From Fimenecus sp963590415 (GTDB lineage Bacteria > Bacillota > Clostridia > Oscillospirales > Acutalibacteraceae): a stretch of DNA of 64,000 bases. Positions 8,465-15,503 of this stretch are shown piece after piece. Within the stretch, counting starts at the first letter, position 1. Each line of letters begins with the position of its first letter. The DNA lies in the NCBI GenBank assembly GCA_963590415.1, contig CAVAPB010000001.1:124001-188000 (forward strand), read 5' to 3'. Below the pieces are notes generated by a model, which was given only the letters and a program-made list of their open reading frames with translations, had not been told where the DNA came from and did no database searches. The translations under genes and the position numbers were made by a program.

Positions 8465-9709
8465 ATGACTCAAATTCAATTGCTTGGGCAAAAGGCGAAG
8501 CAGGCGGAAAAAACTCTTGCCACGGCTTCGACCGGGCAGAAAAATTCCGCTCTCGGACTTATGGCGCAGGAGCTTACGGCGGCAATGTCGGAAATTCTTC
8601 TTGCGAACGCCGAGGATATGAAAAACGCCCGTGCAAACGGAATTTCACAGGTTATGCTTGACAGACTTCTTTTGACTGAGGACAGGGTTCGGTCTATGGC
8701 AAAGGGAATAACCGATATTATTTCACTTCCCGACCCGATAGGCGTGACGCTTTCCGAGATTAAAAGACCCAACGGTATGACGGTAAGCAAGGTTACCGTT
8801 CCGCTCGGAGTTGTTGCCGTAATATATGAGGCTCGCCCGAATGTTACCTCCGATGCGGCGGCACTGTGTCTGAAAGCGGGCAACGCAGTCATTTTGAGAG
8901 GCGGTAAAGAGGCAATAAATTCTTCAAAGGCTATCGTTAAAGCTCTGAGAGCGGGACTTAAAAAATCAGGTTTAGATGAAAACTGTATATCGCTCGTTAC
9001 GGACACCACGAGAGACAGCGCAAACGAGCTTATGAAGATGAACGAATATGTCGATGTGCTTATCCCGAGGGGAGGCGTGGGACTTATCCGTTCCTGCGTT
9101 GAAAATTCCACAGTGCCGGTAATTGAAACGGGAACGGGGAACTGCCATATCTATGTTGATAAGGACGCAGATATCCGCATGGCGGCGGACATAGTATATA
9201 ATGCCAAGACCTCCCGCCCGTCGGTCTGCAATGCAGCGGAGAGTCTTGTTATCCATAAGGATATAGTGAATAAGGCTTTGCCCGTAATCAAGAAAAGGCT
9301 TGACGAGAAAAATGTTGAATTGAGAGGCGACGAAGCGGCAAGGAATGCGGCGGAGGGCATAATTCCCGCAACCGAAGAGGATTGGGGCAAGGAATACCTT
9401 GACTATATAATGTCCGTAAAGACGGTTTCAAGCCTTGACAAGGCTATTGAACACATATCAAAATATTCTACGGGGCACAGCGAGTGCATCGTTACCGAAA
9501 ATGAGGAAACCGCAAAGGACTTTTTATCCCGTGTGGACTCGGCGGCGGTATATCACAATGTCAGCACACGATTTACCGACGGCGGAGAATTCGGCTTCGG
9601 TGCGGAAATCGGAATTTCCACACAAAAGCTGCATGCAAGAGGGCCGCTGGGTCTTCCGCAGCTTACCTCGTTCAAATATATTATCTGCGGTAACGGACAG
9701 ACAAGATAA
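8465..9709 (+). CDS. proA: Glutamate-5-semialdehyde dehydrogenase (gamma-glutamyl phosphate reductase)
   Basis: 414 residues, the usual length. It reduces gamma-glutamyl phosphate with NADPH, the second step to proline. The aldehyde-dehydrogenase-like catalytic cysteine is Cys255 in SRPSVCNAAE. Other ProA landmarks are YEARPNVTSDA, ILRGGKEAINS and VPVIETGTGNCH. It starts 4 nt after proB and is co-transcribed with it. The product channels to glutamate semialdehyde, which cyclises for ProC (proC not in this window). Confidence 0.95.
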   Translation: MTQIQLLGQKAKQAEKTLATASTGQKNSALGLMAQELTAAMSEILLANAEDMKNARANGISQVMLDRLLLTEDRVRSMAKGITDIISLPDPIGVTLSEIKRPNGMTVSKVTVPLGVVAVIYEARPNVTSDAAALCLKAGNAVILRGGKEAINSSKAIVKALRAGLKKSGLDENCISLVTDTTRDSANELMKMNEYVDVLIPRGGVGLIRSCVENSTVPVIETGTGNCHIYVDKDADIRMAADIVYNAKTSRPSVCNAAESLVIHKDIVNKALPVIKKRLDEKNVELRGDEAARNAAEGIIPATEEDWGKEYLDYIMSVKTVSSLDKAIEHISKYSTGHSECIVTENEETAKDFLSRVDSAAVYHNVSTRFTDGGEFGFGAEIGISTQKLHARGPLGLPQLTSFKYIICGNGQTR

Positions 9710-9724
9710 CAAGGAGAAAAAACT

Positions 9725-10537
9725 ATGGCTGATGAAATCGTAAAATTCGACAAAGCACCCATGAAGAAAAAGAAAAAAAGAGCGCACCCGTGGGCGTTTC
9801 CGCTCGGTCTGTTGATAGCAGTGCTCTCCGTTACAGGTATTGTAACTATACTTGTCGCAGGCGTAAACGGAATAAATTCCGTCAGAGCAAGGCTTAAAAA
9901 CATTGATGAATACAACACAATGCTCACTCCGGTTGTGATGAACGACCCGAGTATGTTTGACGATCTTTCAAATGCGGATATGAGCCAGCTTATCGACATT
10001 TCGGTGTGGTCAATTCTTAAAAGCGACTTGGCTCCCGACACTTACGAATACACGGAGTCGGGTATGGTTATCCCCGAAGCGGATGTTGCGGCAGCTTATA
10101 CAAAGCTTTTCGGAACGGAAATAGCGCCTGTTCATATGACTGTTTCGGGTTACGGCTACGAGTTTACCTACGATTCCGCAAAGCAGTGCTATATAATTCC
10201 TCTTACAGGTATTGAGCCCACCTACACGCCCGATGTTGTAGATGTGGAGAAAAAGAAAAATACCGTGGTGTTGACTGTGGGGTATCTCTCGAGCGGCGGC
10301 TGGGCGCAGGACAGCGACGGCAAAATGGTTGCGCCTGAGCCCGACAAATATGTCAAGGTTACATTGCGTGAAAAGGACGGCAGCTATTATATAAGCGCAA
10401 TGCAGGCAAGCTCAAGTCCGGAAACCGCAAGCACAACGCCTGCGAGCACGACAGCGCCTGCCGAGACCACGACCGAGCAGACAACGGCGTCCGAAACTCA
10501 ACCCGTTGAGGATGTTCCTCAGACAGAGATTGCATAA
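9725..10537 (+). CDS. Single-pass membrane protein with extracytoplasmic domain and Thr/Ser-rich tail
   Basis: 270 residues. A short basic cytoplasmic N-terminus (KKKKKRAHP) leads to one transmembrane segment at about residues 25-47. An outside region of about 170 residues follows, then a low-complexity tail from about 225 rich in T, S, A, P and E, which resembles a wall-spanning or O-glycosylated linker. I do not recognise the family. It sits between proA (15 nt upstream) and rpe (16 nt downstream), so it is probably transcribed with them, without an obvious functional link. Confidence 0.6.
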   Translation: MADEIVKFDKAPMKKKKKRAHPWAFPLGLLIAVLSVTGIVTILVAGVNGINSVRARLKNIDEYNTMLTPVVMNDPSMFDDLSNADMSQLIDISVWSILKSDLAPDTYEYTESGMVIPEADVAAAYTKLFGTEIAPVHMTVSGYGYEFTYDSAKQCYIIPLTGIEPTYTPDVVDVEKKKNTVVLTVGYLSSGGWAQDSDGKMVAPEPDKYVKVTLREKDGSYYISAMQASSSPETASTTPASTTAPAETTTEQTTASETQPVEDVPQTEIA

Positions 10538-10553
10538 AGAAAAGGAAAAGATT

Positions 10554-11210
10554 ATGGTTAAGATTTCTCCCTCGATTTTATCAAGCGATTACGGCAAGCT
10601 TTCCTCGGAGCTTAAAAGAATGGAGGATTGCGGAGCGGATATGCTTCACATTGATGTTATGGACGGACACTTCGTTCCGAACATCACGCTCGGTGCGCCG
10701 ATAGTAAAGTGCATCAGAAAATCAAGCTCGCTTCCGTTCGATGTTCATCTTATGATAAGCGACCCGTATAAATATATTCCCGATTTCGTAAAGGCTGGCT
10801 CGGATATAATTACATTTCATGTCGAGTCGGACTCGGATATTGAAAAGACGATTGACCTGATTTTGGCTTCCGGCAAAAAGGCAGGTCTTTCCGTTAAGCC
10901 CAAAACGCCGATTGAGACGGTTTACCCTTATCTCGACAAGCTTTCAATGGTGCTTGTTATGACTGTTGAGCCGGGCTTCGGCGGACAGTCGTTTATGGAG
11001 GATATGATGCCCAAGGTTTCGGCTGTAAAGGCTGAAATCGAAAGGAAGGGTCTTGATATTGACATTCAGGTTGACGGTGGAATAAATAAGGATACAATTT
11101 CGGTTGCCGCAAAGGCAGGCGCAAATGTTTTTGTGTCGGGCAATGCAATCTTTTCAAGCAATGATGCCGCAAAAACGATTGCCGATTTCAAGGCTAAGGC
11201 TTCGGTCTGA
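10554..11210 (+). CDS. rpe: Ribulose-phosphate 3-epimerase
   Basis: 218 residues, a TIM-barrel epimerase of the pentose phosphate pathway interconverting ribulose 5-phosphate and xylulose 5-phosphate. Family signatures are clear: ISPSILSSDYGKL at the N-terminus, HIDVMDGHFVPN with metal-binding His/Asp, FDVHLMI, MTVEPGFGGQ and QVDGGI. ATG 10554 is preceded by a purine-rich AAAGAAAAGGAAAAG site. It follows the membrane protein by 16 nt. Confidence 0.95.
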   Translation: MVKISPSILSSDYGKLSSELKRMEDCGADMLHIDVMDGHFVPNITLGAPIVKCIRKSSSLPFDVHLMISDPYKYIPDFVKAGSDIITFHVESDSDIEKTIDLILASGKKAGLSVKPKTPIETVYPYLDKLSMVLVMTVEPGFGGQSFMEDMMPKVSAVKAEIERKGLDIDIQVDGGINKDTISVAAKAGANVFVSGNAIFSSNDAAKTIADFKAKASV

Positions 11211-11346
11211 ATGATCGGTTGGACTTTGCGTATCTCTCAAAGCGTTTTAGACAGAATTTGTCTATTGAGTGCTTTGCACTTGAAAATCCGAAATGTACTT
11301 CCATTGCTTTTCGCAATGAACAAATTATTTGAAATGAGGTGAAATT
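11211..11346 (+). other. Spacer with four consecutive small inverted repeats before the Rnf-like cluster
   Basis: This 136-nt spacer contains four short hairpins in series: CTTTG...CAAAG (11224-11242), AGACAGAATTTGTCT (11249-11263), AGTGCTTTGCACT (11268-11280) and CATTGC...GCAATG (11302-11318). No clear U-run follows any of them. They may form a structured leader or be degenerate repeats. No convincing promoter is seen. Confidence 0.4.
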
Positions 11347-12507
11347 TTGAGCGACAGAGAACAGAGGATTAACGCACAACCCGTGCTGTCCGAAAAAGAA
11401 AAGCTTGAAATTAAAAACACCCGAAAATATATGATTGATATGCTTATGGTGCTTGCTGCGCCTATGGCAATGTCGTTTTATTATTACGGCCTGCGTGCCG
11501 TGCTTTTGGTGCTCTATTCCGTTGTAACGGCGTTGGTTTGTGAATTTTTGACTTCAAGGATTTATAAGTTTGAGGCAAGCTATTCCGACCTGTCGTCCAT
11601 AGTTACGGCGATAACCGTCGCAATGTGCATACCCGCGTCTTCTCCGTGGTGGGTTCCGATACTGACTACGGTCTTTGCGCTTGCGGTTGTAAAATTCCCG
11701 TTCGGAAATTCAAGAAGTCTTATGTTCCTGCCGTCTGCCGCAGGTATTGCGTTCTTGACGGTATGTAATTCGGCAAGAATGTTCGCATATCCGATTATTC
11801 CCACGCAATCGGACAAGTTTGCTGTGCTTTCAAGCGAAAATGCGGCGCAGGGCAACTCTATTGCGTATATGCTCTCACAGGGCAACTCGATAGGAATTAA
11901 CATAATCAGCTATATTGATATAGCGGTCGGCAATGTTTCCGGTCCTATGGGTGCAACATGTGCGGTCGCAATATTTGCCGGTCTGCTTTACCTGCTTATA
12001 AGGCGACCGAAAACGGCGGCAATGTCCTTTATATATCTCGGAACATGCGCAGTCTATGCATTTCTTTTTCCGAGAATTACAACGGGACGGGGTATTTCAG
12101 TAATAATGGAGCTTTGCAGCGGACTTGTAGGCTTCGCGGCTTTGATGTTTGTTACAAACGAAACGCTTGCTCCGAAAAGGACAAACGCAAGAATACTCTA
12201 TGCGGCGCTGATGGGTTTGATGACTATGCTTTTAAGAACCTTCGGCTCGTTTGAGGACAGTACGGTGTTTGCTGTGCTGATTGCAAATTCATTTGCCGCA
12301 GCACTTGATAAGAAGCTTCCTCTTACAAAGAAGGAAAAGCTTTTGATTGAGCAAAAGAAGGCGGCTGAGGCGATGTCGGTTGACAGACCGATTGATACAG
12401 AGGAGCAGTCACAGATAGTCGCTCAGAAGGTTATGGATATAATAAACAGCTCCGAGGACTCGCAGGCAAGCGCCGAAAAAGAAAACGGAGGTGCTACAGA
12501 TGTCTGA
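11347..12507 (+). CDS. RnfD-like integral membrane protein (redox site apparently lost)
   Basis: 386 residues with about nine membrane segments. Homology to RnfD/NqrB is read from the order of landmarks: DLSSIVTAITVAMCIP..PWWVP, VVKFPFG, an MFLPSAAGIAFL segment in place of NIFNPALAG, the GNVSGPMGAT segment matching RnfD G-x-x-G-E-T-S, and FVTNETLAP near the end. The covalent-FMN motif (S/T-x-A-T-P-L in redox RnfD) is absent; that region reads ENAAQGNSIAYML. A cytosolic tail of about 75 residues is added. The start is TTG after GAGGTG. It overlaps the next gene by 17 nt. Function as an electron carrier is doubtful. Confidence 0.75.
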   Translation: MSDREQRINAQPVLSEKEKLEIKNTRKYMIDMLMVLAAPMAMSFYYYGLRAVLLVLYSVVTALVCEFLTSRIYKFEASYSDLSSIVTAITVAMCIPASSPWWVPILTTVFALAVVKFPFGNSRSLMFLPSAAGIAFLTVCNSARMFAYPIIPTQSDKFAVLSSENAAQGNSIAYMLSQGNSIGINIISYIDIAVGNVSGPMGATCAVAIFAGLLYLLIRRPKTAAMSFIYLGTCAVYAFLFPRITTGRGISVIMELCSGLVGFAALMFVTNETLAPKRTNARILYAALMGLMTMLLRTFGSFEDSTVFAVLIANSFAAALDKKLPLTKKEKLLIEQKKAAEAMSVDRPIDTEEQSQIVAQKVMDIINSSEDSQASAEKENGGATDV

Positions 12508-13537
12508 CAGAACTACATTTTCAACTTCGTTGAAAAACAGTGCATTTATCAAAAATCCCGTTTTGTTTGAGTCGATTGGCGTAGCGCCAGTTGTTGCAAT
12601 GGCGGTATCGGTTAAAACTGCGATTATGCTTTCGGTGATTTCGGCAGCAGAGCTTATAATAATCGAGTGCTTTTCAAGCCTTGCTCTTAAAAAGCTAAAG
12701 CATCAGTTCAGAGTAATGATATATGCTGTTCTCGGCGTGCTTATAAATATTCCGCTGTGGATGTTTTTCACAAAATTCGCACCGAACGAGACGGCAAATG
12801 TCAGTATCTTCCTGCCGATACTTGCGGTCAACTCTTTAGTTGCGCTTCACTGCGAGAGGATTGCCGTAAGGGCGTCGCTTAAAGAGACATTTTTTGACGC
12901 TGTTTCGGCAACAATCGGATACACATTGATTATTTTTGTCGTTGCCGTTATAAGGGAAGTTCTCGGCTCAGGCGCTTTTTACAGCATAAAGCTTAATTTG
13001 CCGGTTCAGTTCAAGGGACTTTTATTGCCCTTCGGCGGTTTTTTGATGCTCGGCTTTTTGGCTGCGTTTTTCAAGTCGAGAATCAGAAAAAAATATCCGG
13101 AAGAGAACCCTGAGGAGGCATTTAACCTTTCGGAAATTTCACAGTCCCATTACGAGGACCTCAAGACCTTGTTCCGTGAGGATTTTGATTCCGTTCCCAA
13201 GGACGGCGGCAGGGAAAATCCCGCCGATTTCTTCAAGAGCGTCATAGAAAAGTCCGAAAAAGAAAAAACGGATAAGGTTGAAAAGCCCAAAAAAGAGAAA
13301 ACGGCGAAGAAGCCGAAAAAAGAGAAGCCTGCGAAAGCGGTTAAACACAATACAGAGAAAAAGATTGCGGAAAAGCCGATTGAAAAGGTACAGGCAGAAA
13401 AATCCAAGAGGGAAAAGTACGAATCCGAATTTGACGACATTTTGCTTGATCTTGAAAGAAGCAAGTCTCCGAATGAGGAAACGGAAAACATTGATATTTC
13501 AAAGGACAGCGACGGAAACGGCGGTGATGAGGCATGA
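12491..13537 (+). CDS. RnfE-like integral membrane protein with Lys/Glu-rich C-terminal tail
   Basis: 348 residues. The first 200 form six membrane helices matching RnfE/NqrD: LFESIGVAPVVAMAV aligns with the LLGLCPLLAV helix, LPILAVNSLVAL with the IPLIVTNCIVVG helix, and VIREVLGSG is conserved. Both [2Fe-2S] cysteines are replaced (GLCP to GVAP, TNC to VNS). The last 140 residues are a charged tail with repeated KPKKEK/EKPAK motifs, absent from ordinary RnfE of about 230 residues. It overlaps both neighbours (17 nt and 4 nt), so the three genes are coupled. Confidence 0.75.
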   Translation: MLQMSDRTTFSTSLKNSAFIKNPVLFESIGVAPVVAMAVSVKTAIMLSVISAAELIIIECFSSLALKKLKHQFRVMIYAVLGVLINIPLWMFFTKFAPNETANVSIFLPILAVNSLVALHCERIAVRASLKETFFDAVSATIGYTLIIFVVAVIREVLGSGAFYSIKLNLPVQFKGLLLPFGGFLMLGFLAAFFKSRIRKKYPEENPEEAFNLSEISQSHYEDLKTLFREDFDSVPKDGGRENPADFFKSVIEKSEKEKTDKVEKPKKEKTAKKPKKEKPAKAVKHNTEKKIAEKPIEKVQAEKSKREKYESEFDDILLDLERSKSPNEETENIDISKDSDGNGGDEA

Positions 13538-14127
13538 GAATAATATCTGAACTCATTTCGGCGGCACTGTACGCTATGGTGATTCAAAACTTCATCTTTA
13601 CGGGCGGTTACGGTGCGTCGGAAGCCGTAAGAATGGCGGCAAAGCCGAAACAGCTGTATCCGATGACATTTTTTATAACTCTGTTTTCAACCTCGGCGTC
13701 GGTCATATGCGTTTTGCTTGAGCCGATAGGCTTTATAAAGCGACAGGGTGCAATAGGACACGCAATTGAATTCGTGGCAGTCTTGGCGGTTATGTACATC
13801 ATTGTGCTCACGGTTTCGGTAGCGGTGTTCAGGGCAAAAGACAGAACGGTAAGGCGAATAGGCATTGCTGCGTTCAACACTCTTGTTATTGCGGTGCCTT
13901 TTATCAACTACCGCGCGGTGTTCACAATTTCGCAGGCAATCGGTTCAGGCATCGGCTCGGGGCTCGCGTTTGTAATTGCGGTGTTGCTTATAAATGTCGG
14001 TCTTCGCCGACTTGACCGCAACCCGAATATTCCTGAGGCGTTTAAGGGTACTCCGGCGATATTTATCTATGTTTCCGTTCTTTCGCTTGCCTTTTCGGGC
14101 TTTGCCGGCAGCGGATTGACAATGTAA
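13534..14127 (+). CDS. RnfA-like integral membrane protein
   Basis: 197 residues, six membrane helices, length equal to RnfA/NqrE. The C-terminus NIPEAFKGTPAIFIYVSVLS followed by LAFSGFAG is a clear RnfA landmark. The first conserved cysteine site (FLGLCPF in RnfA) reads GGYGASEA, and the second (LITTNCAVLG) reads PFINYRAVF, so both cluster ligands are missing; the only Cys is elsewhere (VICVLLEP). In Na+-NQR and Rnf the A and E subunits pair as inverted homologues around one [2Fe-2S] cluster. Here the pair is kept but the cluster cannot form in the usual way. Confidence 0.75.
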   Translation: MRIISELISAALYAMVIQNFIFTGGYGASEAVRMAAKPKQLYPMTFFITLFSTSASVICVLLEPIGFIKRQGAIGHAIEFVAVLAVMYIIVLTVSVAVFRAKDRTVRRIGIAAFNTLVIAVPFINYRAVFTISQAIGSGIGSGLAFVIAVLLINVGLRRLDRNPNIPEAFKGTPAIFIYVSVLSLAFSGFAGSGLTM

Positions 14128-14139
14128 GGGCAGAATACA

Positions 14140-15318
14140 ATGCAGTTTCAGAACAAGAATGTTAAGCCGAGGAAAAAAAGCTATTACCGCTTTTCTAAGA
14201 ACTATCCGAGCAAGAGCGGTAATATCTATGCCATCGGCGAGAGCAGAACAAGAAGGAAAAAAGAAAAAAGGAACAGAACAATTTTCTATGCGTCGCTTGT
14301 GCTTGTGTTTGCGGCTGTATTTCTTATTGTTTCGGTTGCACGGAATTTGTCTCGCAGACCGATTGACGGTTCTGCACAGATACTTGCGGACAGCTATGAC
14401 GGACAGCTAAAGGCTCTTGAAATGCCGGACGAAGCACTCGGCGGCGGTATTGCCTATGAGCTTTTCAGAACGCAGCTTAAAACAGATAAAGCCAATGCGG
14501 TAGTTGTTGAACTGAAAAGAGCCGACGGAAAGCTCAATTACAATTCATCTGTTCAGACAGCTCTTGATATAGGGGCTTGTACCGACGCATATGAAAATGC
14601 GACACAGACTATGGAACAGCTTAAAGCCGACGGATATAAAATAATAGCAAGCGTATATTGCTTTGAGGATCCGCTTGCGGCGTCAATGCTCAAGGGCTCT
14701 GCCGTAACGATGCAGGACGGCACGACCGTTTGGCTTGATGACAGCGCACAAAATGACGGCAATCCGTGGCTCAATCCTTATTCGCAGACAGCACAGGACT
14801 ATCTTTTCGGCATAATAGGTGAATGCGCATCAATGGGTGCCGATATCGTAATGCTCAACAGTGTTTCTTTCCCGTCGGGAGAACTTTATGATACGGCTTT
14901 TTTCCCGGGAGAGGCGGAGAGTGTTGAGAGCCGAAATTCGATTTTGCACACATTTGTTTCAAAGGCCGCCGAGCTTTGCGGAGATACGCAGATTGCGGTC
15001 TGCACGGATATAAGCAGCGCTCTTAACGGAAACGAGCGGCTTTATTCGGGAAGCATGCTTGACAGCGGCGCACTGTTCAATGCGATTGATTTTACGCGTT
15101 TTGAAGCGACAGACTCATTTTCAGTGGGCGGCGTTTCCTCTCAGGGAATGGACAAGGCGGCGCTCATATCCGCGTCAATTCCGATATTGCGGCAGAAAAC
15201 GGAAGAGAATTATACCACAAAGGGGCTTTTGCCGATTGTTGATGATAAGACATATATTTCAATTCTTGAAAATGCGGGAATAAATAACTATATACTTGTT
15301 CAAAAAACAGATACTTGA
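14140..15318 (+). CDS. Membrane-anchored DUF4015-like (GH-fold) extracytoplasmic protein
   Basis: 392 residues. A basic cytoplasmic N-terminus of about 45 residues is followed by one transmembrane segment (about 48-68) and an outside domain. That domain resembles the putative glycosyl hydrolase family DUF4015 (PF13200): NAVVVELKRADG, YKIIASVYCFEDPLAA, NPWLNPYSQTAQDYLFGII and a barrel strand ADIVMLNSVSFPSGE. The usual FDYVRFP strand end reads LNSVSFPS, so the acidic catalytic position may be lost. It starts 12 nt after the RnfA-like gene and probably belongs to that operon. The substrate is unknown. Confidence 0.65.
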   Translation: MQFQNKNVKPRKKSYYRFSKNYPSKSGNIYAIGESRTRRKKEKRNRTIFYASLVLVFAAVFLIVSVARNLSRRPIDGSAQILADSYDGQLKALEMPDEALGGGIAYELFRTQLKTDKANAVVVELKRADGKLNYNSSVQTALDIGACTDAYENATQTMEQLKADGYKIIASVYCFEDPLAASMLKGSAVTMQDGTTVWLDDSAQNDGNPWLNPYSQTAQDYLFGIIGECASMGADIVMLNSVSFPSGELYDTAFFPGEAESVESRNSILHTFVSKAAELCGDTQIAVCTDISSALNGNERLYSGSMLDSGALFNAIDFTRFEATDSFSVGGVSSQGMDKAALISASIPILRQKTEENYTTKGLLPIVDDKTYISILENAGINNYILVQKTDT

Positions 15319-15343
15319 CAAAAGTCTATAAATGTGATACCAT
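15315..15343 (+). promoter_or_regulatory. Predicted promoter of the riboswitch-ATPase transcript
   Basis: TTGACA at 15315-15320, a perfect -35 box overlapping the stop codon of the upstream gene, 17-bp spacer, then TACCAT at 15338-15343. It lies about 25 nt before the riboswitch aptamer. Confidence 0.6.
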
Positions 15344-15365
15344 AATATCAACAGTTACCCATATT

Positions 15366-15451
15366 GAAGGGGAGTAGCTTGAATTCGGCGGTCAACATCA
15401 TGTTGCGTTTCGCATCTGGTCGTCGAACCTATATTAGGAAGCAAGACCTTC
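15366..15451 (+). ncRNA. yybP-ykoY family manganese riboswitch aptamer
   Basis: The two conserved blocks of this class are present: GAAGGGGAGTAGC at 15366-15378 and GGTCAACAT at about 15390-15398. The aptamer closes with GAAGCAAGACCTT at 15438-15450. The yybP-ykoY class binds Mn2+ and often controls Mn efflux transporters or P-type ATPases. The closing strand AAGACCTT also forms the 5' arm of the following terminator, so ligand binding should prevent termination (an ON switch). Class assignment is by eye from the conserved bases and the downstream gene. Confidence 0.85.
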
Positions 15452-15486
15452 GGCAGAATTTTATATCTGTCGAGGGTCTTTATTTT
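15443..15486 (+). terminator. Riboswitch expression-platform terminator
   Basis: Stem AAGACCTTCGGCAGA pairs with TCTGTCGAGGGTCTT around an ATTTTATA loop, followed by TATTTT. Its 5' arm overlaps the aptamer closing helix, giving mutually exclusive folds. Confidence 0.8.
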
Positions 15487-15503
15487 AACAACGGAGGAAA
15501 ATT

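Noticed and set aside
13139..13587. Minus-strand frames over the Lys/Glu-rich tail
   Set aside because: Phe/Leu-rich antisense of lysine-glutamate codons, an artefact of base composition.
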